From NCBI RefSeq assembly GCF_032854445.1, contig NC_088300.1, positions 68,858,984 to 68,922,983 on the forward strand: a stretch of 64,000 nt of DNA. Reading direction: 5' to 3'. The DNA is from Liolophura sinensis. Its lineage: Eukaryota > Mollusca > Polyplacophora > Chitonida > Chitonidae. A program made the position numbers and the translations under genes. Within the stretch, counting starts at the first letter, position 1. Every line of letters begins with the position of its first letter. Under the pieces are notes generated by a model, which saw nothing but the letters and a program-made list of their open reading frames with translations, made no database searches and had not been told where the DNA came from. Shown piece by piece: positions 55,101-64,000 of this stretch.

Positions 55101-57026
55101 AGAAGTCCATTACATAGAAATGTGCAACTGCCCTATAACTGGTCTCCACAGCAAAGTACTCATGTTTTCTCATCTGTAGAAGCTCTCGCCCCCATTTGGA
55201 GAAATATGCCAACCTCTTGGGTGGAAATTGTGCACTGAACCATGGGAAATCTAATTGTAAACGGCTGCTACAAGAACCGGCTACACCTAGAAACCGAAAC
55301 TCTGTGTTTAAAAACATTCACCATTGTTGGTATGCTGTTATAAACCCATTGACTATTTTTAAATTTCCCAGCACCTCTAAAACAATTACTATCACGACAT
55401 TGTTGCCCTTTTACAAAACTCTCCATTGTCGTAATTTTTTTAATTCTATTTCAGCACAACCGTGTTTGGATCCCGCCATGCATCAGTCGTTTTTCAAACG
55501 TTAGCTGCGCAATAGAAAAAAGTGGCTGCTCAGATACGTTACATAATGTGTTAGAGATGAAGAAAAGTGTAAAGTGCAGTGGAGACTAGTTATAGGAAAG
55601 TTGCATATTTCTAGGTAATGGATTTGTGGTGAAATAATATTTAGAAAAGCGTGAAACACCAATCCTATAAATAAATAAAACCTTGTTTGGGCCCCTGTTT
55701 AGTCATATTCTGTACTTGTAGTAGTGAGATTTAGGTCTTTACTGTCATCTTATAAACCCACATTTTCCCGTCATAGATCATTTGCACATGTGTTGCTAGT
55801 GTTGAGTATGGCGTACAAGACTGTTCGAGTCTTTTTTAACCTTGCACTGTTACATGACGGGATAGATATCGAGGAATCCTTTTCTCCTAAGCCACATGTC
55901 TCGTTACAGACACATAATATGAATTACACTCCGATTTGAAAACTGCTAAACAATCCTAGGACAAAGAAATTAAATTATTTAAAATTCAAGAAACATAACA
56001 TTTTTCTAGTGATTGAAAAATTCCTCAAAAAAGTAACTGACGTCGACAACACATTACGGTACGAGAACCAGACGTTTCGGTGGTGTCTTTCCTGTTCAAA
56101 GCCGTGTCATTCAACTGTGTCGAGGAATTAGATAGTAAACTTTAGCAGGTGATTCAAACATGTGTGACAGATCAGTTTCATCTCGGTATGTATGCATCCT
56201 CCAAAATCTAAAACTGCTCATGCAAAACAGGTAGCTTGGATACTCATTGACTACGTAAAACGTGTCCGCTGACTAGGTTATCTCCCTTCGTTCGGTTGTG
56301 CAAACAATGGTCACACCGCGCAAGAGATTTACCTATGCACAGGTCTTTTGCACTGAATCAGTGGGTCTTTTTCAGGATAAATTCGTTATATTACTGTATC
56401 TTATCACTGAGTAACCATGTCGCTAATAATATAGCGGTCATATTTAAGTTGGCAACCTGATTACATTGGCAACCGTGGAAATAGGCAAGTGTGTGGGGTG
56501 ATAACTCTTCTGATATGTATCCACCAAAATAAAAACTCCACATGCCAACAGGTTTAATTGTAGCATGGAGATGAAGTCATACCTATTTATATAGTAGATA
56601 TAGGAAAATGGAAAATCTGGTTAACACACAAACCAAGAGAATGGACACACGAAAAGTTAAAACTGCTTATGCTTAACACCTAGAACTGTAGCCGGGCCAC
56701 GAAACCATACCTAATTATATAGTATATATAGAAAAAATGGCAATTTTTTACCATGACAACTTCAAATATATAAAATGTGAAATATCATCACATCTAAATC
56801 TTTTTATCAACAAAAGACGAAAACTTTTTGAGATATGGATACGAGCGTATAGACTGACAGGCGTATGAAAACGTTCTCCATAATTCTTCAGCTTAATGGT
56901 GGCCGTATAAAATTCCATATACTGCCTTACAATGGTGAGAAAAATCTTTAATGGCAATGAAAACAGAAATATGAAATAAGCACAAATAGACAGAACATAA
57001 TAACCTGTAACTGAAAATATTTATTT

Positions 57027-57250
57027 CTTTTTATTTGATTGGCGTTTTACCTCAACGGTTTTACTCAAGAATATTTCACTTTTACTACGGCGGCCAGCAT
57101 TATGGTGAGAGGAAACCGGACAGATCCCCATGACCATCCGCAGGTTATTGGCAGACCTTCCCACGTACGGCCGGAGAGGAAGTCAGCATGATCTAGTCTT
57201 GAACTCACAGCGACCGCATTAGTGGGAGGCTCTATTGTCATTTCGCCGTG
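57027..57250 (-). mobile_element. SINE family A
   Basis: TTTGATTGGCGTTTTACC, GCATTATGGTGAGAGGAAAC, CCCATGACCATCCGCAGG (deletion of the CCCGGG block), GAACTCACAGCGACCGCATT; head decayed. Confidence 0.86.
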
Positions 57251-57582
57251 CTGGTGTGGTAACCTCCTCTGGTAAAGAAGCCCGTATGTCTGAAAATAGC
57301 TTTACACAATTTTCGCTGCACTGAGTGCAGTCAAATGTTTAAATTGTGATCTTTATGGACAATACTGATGGCGTATGTTGCCAATAACTTCTCCTAACTT
57401 ATTTTAAACATTTGTGTTCAGGTCTGAATAAACTTCTTGCAAGCTTTACACACATCACTGAATGTGTGTCTGTGCACTAATAGCATTTGATATTAAATTC
57501 CTGATTTAAGGACAGCAATAAATTCGGTAGTACAGATATTTTACATACTGTCTTAAATGGTCTTTCTTGATAAAGGAATAGT

Positions 57583-57618
57583 TCATGACGTTAAACCCCA
57601 ATCACTCACTCACTCTTG
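57583..57618 (+). mobile_element. SINE family B tail fragment
   Basis: TTCATGACGTTAAACCCCAA followed by TCACTCACTCACTC. Confidence 0.55.
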
Positions 57619-57708
57619 ATAAAGGTTTTTAGAGATCCTCTTTCCTGTTCCACTGAATGCAAACATGATGGAGAGAATGTCCATAGACCCCTAACAGCGT
57701 TAAATAAT

Positions 57709-57935
57709 TATTTGATTGATTGATTTATTTATTTGATTGGTGTTTTACGCCGTACTCAAGAATATTTCACTTATGCGGCGGCGGCCAGCATTATGGTTGG
57801 AGGAAACCGGGCACAGCCCGAGGGAAACCCACGACCATCCGCAGGTTGCTGGAAGACCTTCTCACGTGCGGCAGGAGAGGGAGCCAGCATGAGCTGGACT
57901 TGAACTCACAGCGACCGCATTGGTGAGAGATTACT
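57709..57935 (-). mobile_element. SINE family A
   Basis: TGATTTATTTATTTGATTGG tail, GGTGTTTTACGCCGTACTCA, GCATTATGGTTGGAGGAAAC, GAACTCACAGCGACCGCATT; the head stops after GGTGAGAG. Confidence 0.9.
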
Positions 57936-58384
57936 GGGTGATTAAGTTCGCATCAACACAACATGGCAATGTTTGCACATGGGCCGGCTGTTCAAAAGAG
58001 TACATGTACTACAAGTAGAGTAGCTCTCCCACGAGGCCGATTTATCTCAGGACTAGAGGCAGACTTAGTTGTGGACTTACTGCAGTCCTGTATAATCGGG
58101 GGGTTAGTCTTGGCTGTTCGGGAATGAAAGAGGACCAAGGTACGAGTAAATCAGGACTATAGCAGGACTACAGTAATATACTGCCATGACTTCTTCCCGA
58201 TTAACCTCGACCTTTCTACGACCAGACCAGAGTGAAGTAAGAGTGTAGTAGAATAGAGGCACGACCTGTACGACTGCTCCACGAGTAGTATGACTTCTCA
58301 CCGATATTAGACATTAGGCAAATGTCTGATCATTTGATAATGAGATTCTACAACAGACACATGAGTATTGCACGGCAACAGTGG

Positions 58385-59310
58385 GACATGACTCACAGTC
58401 TTATGTTCACTGTCGAATCTTCTCAACTTACTTACTGTCTGATGTTTACTGTTGAATCTTTCAAACTAACTGACTGTCTAATGTTTGATGTAGTAATTTC
58501 TCAACCAATTCACCCTCTGATGTTTAGCCTACTGTTGAATTGTCTCATCTCACTGACAGTCTTATGTTCAGAGTCGAATCTTCTCAACTTACTTACTGTC
58601 TGATGTTTACTGTTGAATCTGTTAAACTAACTCACTGTCTAATGTTTGATGTAGTAATTTCTCAACCAATTCACCCTCTGATGTTTAGCCTACTGTTGAA
58701 TTGTCTCATCTCACTGACAGTCTTATGTTCAGAGTCGAATCTTCTCAACTTACTTACTGTCTGATGTTTACTGTTGAATCTTTTAAACTAACTCACTGTC
58801 TAATGTTTGATGTAGTAATTTCTCAACCAATTCACCCTCTGATGTTTAGCCTGCTGTTGAATTGTCTCAGCTCACTGACAGTCTTATGTTCAGAGTCGAA
58901 TCTTCTCAACTTACTTACTGTCTGATGTTTACTGTTGAATCTTTCAAACTAACTGACTGTCTAATGTTTGATGTAGTAATTTCTCAACCAATTCACCCTC
59001 TGATGTTTAGCCTACTGTTGAATTGTCTCAGCTCACTGACAGTCTTATGTTCAGAGTCGAATCTTCTCAACTTACTTACAGTCTGATGTTTACTGTTGAA
59101 TCTTTTAAACTAACTCACTGTCTAATGTTTGATGTAGTAATTTCACACCGACAGCCTTATGTTCAGAGTCGAATCTTCTCAACTTACTTACTGTCTTGTG
59201 TTTACTGTTGAATCTTATCGACTCATTCACTATCTTATGTTTACTTTCGTGATTTCTCAACTCACTCACAGTTTTATGTTTACTGTCGAATCTTCTTAAC
59301 TCTCTTTAAT
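58385..59310. repeat. 161-bp higher-order tandem repeat
   Basis: About five 161-bp units, each composed of four related ~40-bp subunits built on CTGTCTGATGTTTACTGTTG and AATCTTCTCAACTTACTTA. The 161-bp register is exact over 58540-59183 (starts at 58540, 58701, 58862, 59023), then decays into simple subunits (59183-59310). Units are about 97% identical to each other, much more than subunits are, so the 161-bp block is the recent unit of amplification. Confidence 0.94.
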
Positions 59311-61798
59311 ACTGTCTGAATTTTATAAGGCATGTCAGGTGTATCAGGTACCCGAAATGTAGTCCATAATCACTAGCAGGATAAGAAAAACACATTTGGC
59401 CCTAAATGTCGAAATTAACATTTCAATAGCACTGCTGATGTGAGGTATGTAATGGTTGAGTACTCAACTTAGGAATACCCTCACCATCGCGCTCAGCGGT
59501 ATCCGTGCTCAAATGATCGTTCTTAACCGTGTCACGGCCCCTACACATATAACTCCTCACCCCTTCCTTCTTGCTCCACCACTCTTCATCGCATCTCGAT
59601 CACGCACAACAGAAAACATACCCGCAGACTTTATAGTACGCAAGTGGATATTGATAGTGGATATTTCATCACATAAAAGCGAAGTTGAAGCAGGTCAGAA
59701 CTGCGGGTCCTAGGAGGCCGGGCCGGTTTTGCTTTCTTTCATGGAATATATATATATACATGATGTAAAACAAAGTTTCAAAGAGTGTGACAAGACATTC
59801 AAGCATTGTCTATAATTTCATTAACTTGTGCTGTTTAATGATAGTACATACTACCACATATGCATAAGCTGCTTTTGAGACAATAACCACAGAGCCAATT
59901 TGCCCCGCTAAATTGTGAGATCGGCACAGTTGTACATCATATAGGTTTTGTGTTGACATTTAATATAACCTGTTATCTATTTAATATTAAAAACTACTCG
60001 CATCACGTTAAGTCGCTGTTACGGACAAATAACTAATGTGACGATTCTGTGCGCATGTCACCCTAGATGTTATACCTGTAACTGACAGGCTGTAGAGAAA
60101 GCTTTCCTAGGGGTAGATGTGATCGCTCTGTTGTGGGAGATACTTCGTCTTAATTTAGACGTCAGCATTCCGGTCTGGTATTCAAACATGTGAGTAGTCA
60201 GTTCATTACATTAACAGTCGTTCGCTCCCGTGGAGACTCCATTGTAGCAAGAACAGCTTTTTATCACAAGCACTGTTTAGAATATATTAACATGCTTGAT
60301 GTTAAAGGTATTGTATTGCGACCGTTTACAGATTTTTGTGTTAACACCCGGGTCTATGCGAGTAAAAACTGTGCAAGGTCACGTGAAATTGAGACACAGT
60401 GCTGTAGAATACGTCAATCTATACACCCTATCGAAAACAGGACTGGGAGCTATTCGTGATCTTTAAAAGACTTTTAGGGTTAATATCACTCTGAAGCATG
60501 TAAGTACGACGTAAACACGTGCATCGTTGAAATGTGGGTTACGTTCTGTCATACGAAGTGATAAATGTCGCTCTTCCATGCAGTTTAGGTTTAGGTTAGG
60601 CTTATTTTCTAAAATATACCTGTCTATGTCGCATAGGGTGCACGTATATGTAAGTGTTTTTTTGTGACATTCACTTATTTTTTTAGTGCACATCAATGAA
60701 TGTTTTTCAGGTTCAAATCCTTGCAATATATTTAATCAACAGCTATAGATTGATGTTCCCCAGTGTATTTTCTGAATTACACGAGCGCTTGCTCTGTGCT
60801 ACAAGAGATCCTATTTTTTAATGCAACAAATACCCAGGCCAGGTTTTCTTCTACAAGCAGGAGTATTGATTAATTTCTTCCTCTTGAAAACAATCCAATG
60901 GTCTTATGAATGATCCTGATAATTGAGCGTCGGTCGTCCGCAAATAATTGAGCTGCCTTTGGCCAAAAACAAATCACGAACTGCACACAAACAGCGAAGA
61001 TGTCTTTTGTGGCTGAGATCAAGGTATAATATGGCAATCATCTAAATTGTATCGCGTACAACGTTTGCCTCAACCAGTGTTTTCTGTTTCACACTCTGTC
61101 TGACCAGTACGGGAAAAGACTCTAGTGAATAGTAGAAAAAGCGTTCCCATTTTATTGTTGACCTGTTGAAAGAAGGGTTATATTGTTATATTTATACAAG
61201 CACCAGAAAACGTGACACATATTGTATAAAACTTAAGGACAGTGATTGTATTCATGGTACAAGCGCCAGTGAACCTGCCCCAAATCTCATAAATAAAGCA
61301 TCCTTAAACATTAGATGAAACGCAAAATATGAACTGTGCTTTTCGACGGATTGTACTTGATATCATTTGGTCTACTGAGGAGCACCTAGGTCAATCACCA
61401 GACAATCAGATGGTCTTGCACAGGGCGATAGATCCAGAATAATGGATGGCAAGCTCGAGTTTGTCGTTAATAAACAGTCAGTGTTGTGGATCAGTATCAT
61501 CCCAAATGCATAGAGCTTCAAATATTTCTTTCTAAACACATACGCTTAACAATATATATGCTAAGTCAATATGCCGATTTGCGGGCGCACTAACCTTTTT
61601 TTTATTAGCTTTAGAGACTTCCGTTTTAGGCATACAGTATTGTTGTAGAACCTGTATAGAAAAGGTGTAACGGCCCAGGACACTAGGGTCAAAGTTTCTA
61701 AAATAGTGCTACAAGTACAAATTATTTTGTGCAGTCTATATACTTATAATAATGCGGTGGATTTGCTGCTTTATGATTTGTAGATATATGTTCACTTC

Positions 61799-61850
61799 AC
61801 CCGGCCACCGTCGTAAAACGAAATATTCTTGGGTTTAATACGCGTAAACT
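61799..61850 (+). mobile_element. SINE family A relic
   Basis: CCGGCCACCGTCGTAAAACG, AAATATTCTTGGGTTTAATA. Confidence 0.5.
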
Positions 61851-62019
61851 GTCAACTGTTCTAGCGCTCAAGCAAATATAGCCTTTAAGTGGTAATTATC
61901 AATATCTTTACAAAGATTATTGTGACATAAAGGCATTGTGAACATTCACGAAAAAGATTATATATTTAAATAGGGTCAGTGAAAGAAAATCGCTTCTCGC
62001 TTTTTCTAAGATAATATAA

Positions 62020-62160
62020 AAAACTACGTCACAGTGAGTTAATTCCAGAGCATCGACGACCGTGTTGAAATCTGATGGTTACACGTATCCGGTGAAATCC
62101 AGCTTCTTGTCAATTTACCTCACTTAGGGCTTTGTTCTAACTATTAAACAGCTTAAATAG
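62020..62160 (-). repeat. Dispersed repeat family D, copy 6
   Basis: Minus strand: AATAGTTAGAACAAAGCCCT, AAATTGACAAGAAGCTGGAT, TTCACCGGATACGTGTAACC, ACGGTCGTCGATGCTCTG. Confidence 0.6.
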
Positions 62161-63375
62161 AAACAAGTCACGTGTTAGAGGTGACTGGTCTAGAATTACC
62201 CAAAATGCCATCCCATTTATTAAACAGATGAAAACAATCCAGGAACCAGGCCTCGGGGATACTTAGTCAACTAAGAGAATAGTGATTGAAACATGTATAT
62301 AATAAATAAATATAAAAAATATGTAAGACAATTTTTTTTCTCTATAGATGACTGCAAGCTGTCCTTGGAGTTCTAACCAGTCACTGAACATGTCAGCCTA
62401 TCTGATCCCTACTTTTTAAGAATGACACTTCCTATCGCAGTACTCACCCCGGTGCCTAGCTAAATACACAACCACATACACAATATATACACGTGCGCAC
62501 ACGATAGACGCTTTGGAATGTTCGTGATCAAATACACATGGATTCTGTGTTCTAGTCGTCGAAGTGGTTCAACAGAAGCACGCTTGCGTCTTGTGAATAG
62601 ATTTTGGACCTGGATACAGAGAGGATATGCACACAACTATAGAAGTTAGCCATGCAAACATTGGCCTTTTTTATTATAATTTGTCTGTCTATTTTCAACT
62701 AATTCTTTTATCCTAGTTTTTATTTAAACAACTGGTACAAATGCACTGTTGCATTTTATTCATCCCTTTCGAGCTCATGATCCCGGTGCTTTTAGAGCCT
62801 AGAATTGTGGGCGTTTCTGTAAAACTTTTTCAGCCAAGTAAAGTGCCATGGTTTCTCTCAGGCTTCGTTTTCTTCCACCCATAAACAAGGACAAAGCATC
62901 ATCCACCGCAAATTACGTCTTGATAGTGTGATTTTTATGTGATCGTTAAGACATAAATAACTGAATCAACCAAAATCACACTTCAGATATACGTGATATG
63001 GTTCAATGCCCAGCTATAACACACACCAGAAGTTACCGCATGTCTACTTCACGTTTTGCGGACTGGTTTTCTTTGGCCAAGTTTTGCCCTGGAGTTGACT
63101 CAACGAAAATATATCTATATACATAGCTTGTCGGGTGTTGTTCAGAAAGCTGTATCACTTTGTGTAAATGGTAATGCATTCGTGCCAGTTTTGAAAAGAT
63201 ATGTACACTTAATAAGAATCTGAAGTGTCTGTTTTGTACGGGACAGTTCTTATCTGTTCACACACCCGTGTATATTAGTACGCCATTACTATATCACTGT
63301 ACATCACCCCAAAAGCACTTTGCCTACTAGCTACATGGGGTTTTTCATTTTATGATTTTCCAGTGTGTTAAAAAG

Positions 63376-63988
63376 ATGCATTTTCTCTGGTGCCTGGCAG
63401 GACTGACAGCGTTAATAACAGGAGTGACGGCTTCAGGTTAGTATTGGCAGTTAAACTCTATACTTAAAAAGTATCTGTTCAGAGCCTGTAATTCAGGACT
63501 AAAAGCTATATGCGCATAAAACTGATCATAACAGCTAAGTCAGGCATTGCTGATAGGCTTGAAATCACTTGGTAAGCTTAAAGTCACCAGTCATTGCTGG
63601 TTGACTTAAATTTACTATACCAAGTACAAATTTGATCAGTTTAAAAGAAAGCGAATTATATATTTCCTGCCTTAAAAGATTTATGGCTGACGATCTGTTA
63701 GATTTCATCTTCATCTTAAACTTCAAGCTATAGGTAGCAAGGACAAATAAAGTAGTTTCCGATAAATGGCTAAATGCAAAATTCAAAAACTATCCAAACA
63801 ATGAATGATGGCCGTTAAATATAGGTGGTCTCGTATCGATATACGACATTGTCCTTTCTAAAACTGAAGGTTGGTCTGTTATAACAGTGGCCTCTGACCA
63901 TGAATGTAATCGGCGCTGCGTCGTAGGGGAAACCCCTAAAACCTGTGTCTACAACTTCACAGTGGAGTGGTACAGAACTCTATCAAAG
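63376..63988 (+). CDS. Laccase-like multicopper oxidase, first two coding exons (3' part outside window)
   Basis: Exon 1 is 63376-63436 (20 codons plus one base): signal peptide MHFLWCLAGLTALITGVTAS, donor TTCAG|GTTAGT. Exon 2 is 63825-63988 (two bases plus 54 codons), acceptor AAATATAG, donor CAAAG|GTAGGT, phase 0. It contains CNRRCVVGETPKTCVYNFTV followed by EWYRTLSK. That C-x3-C...P-x2-C-x-Y-x-F-x-V-E-x-Y pattern (Cys48, 52, 61) is the conserved N-terminal region that precedes the first cupredoxin domain in animal laccase-like oxidases. Such secreted enzymes oxidise phenols or metal ions and in invertebrates are linked to cuticle or shell tanning and iron handling. The copper-binding histidines lie beyond the window, so activity cannot be judged. 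Start is the only ATG giving a signal peptide. Confidence 0.85.
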
Positions 63989-64000
63989 GTAGGTATAAAT

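Larger units (their letters stand above)
59320..63370. other. Intergenic, no gene recognised
   Basis: Holds a family D copy and a SINE relic (listed). No exon is supported upstream of the multicopper oxidase start. Confidence 0.45.

Noticed and set aside
58322-59211. Series of repeated plus-strand frames of 62-93 codons
   Set aside because: They are re-readings of the 161-bp tandem repeat, whose length is not a multiple of three.

Overview
The window is nuclear DNA of an animal, most likely a mollusc. Three things support this: AT-rich sequence with short exons in long introns; at least fifteen copies of a tRNA-derived SINE type known to be abundant in mollusc genomes; and a calcitonin-type neuropeptide gene with two peptides, a layout known from lophotrochozoans. 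There are no bacterial-type operons, rRNA genes or CRISPR arrays. I cannot name the species.

Three protein-coding genes can be assembled from splice sites and reading phase. (1) On the minus strand, 8547 down to 994: a complete five-exon gene for a 301-residue secreted protein with an N-terminal PAN/apple-like module and a conserved C-terminal domain that I cannot name. (2) On the plus strand, 33845-48347: a complete five-coding-exon gene for a 201-residue precursor with two calcitonin-type, C-terminally amidated peptides. It has an upstream TATA candidate and a downstream poly(A) signal. (3) On the plus strand from 63376, cut by the window end: the first two coding exons of a laccase-like multicopper oxidase. 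Two further spliced-looking stretches (46432-46600 and 49448-49512) lie inside or just after the calcitonin gene and may be alternative exons.

Layout. 1-8.6 kb: the PAN-domain gene, whose introns hold SINEs, a pentanucleotide array, a nested foldback element, a 0.4 kb tandem duplication and a tandem triplication of its own exon 1/intron 1 junction. 8.6-27 kb: no convincing gene; SINEs, a 2.1 kb tandem duplication with a strikingly divergent island (about 12.6-17.0 kb), a Penelope-like retroelement fragment (20.1-20.7 kb) and two minisatellites. 27-33.6 kb: mostly featureless, with one possible non-coding first exon. 33.8-48.7 kb: the calcitonin gene, with introns carrying a 35-bp minisatellite and dispersed repeats. 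48.7-63.3 kb: SINEs, a local triplication of a second SINE family, and a 161-bp higher-order tandem repeat (58.4-59.3 kb). 63.4-64 kb: start of the multicopper oxidase gene.

The three genes show no sign of working together. Their neighbourhood is ordinary for a large, repeat-rich invertebrate genome. The points most worth following up are the calcitonin precursor with its possible alternative exons, the unnamed domain of the PAN gene, the repeated splice-donor junction in that gene, and the divergent island between otherwise near-identical duplicates. All gene models were read by eye from splice sites and phase; no database search or transcript data were available.
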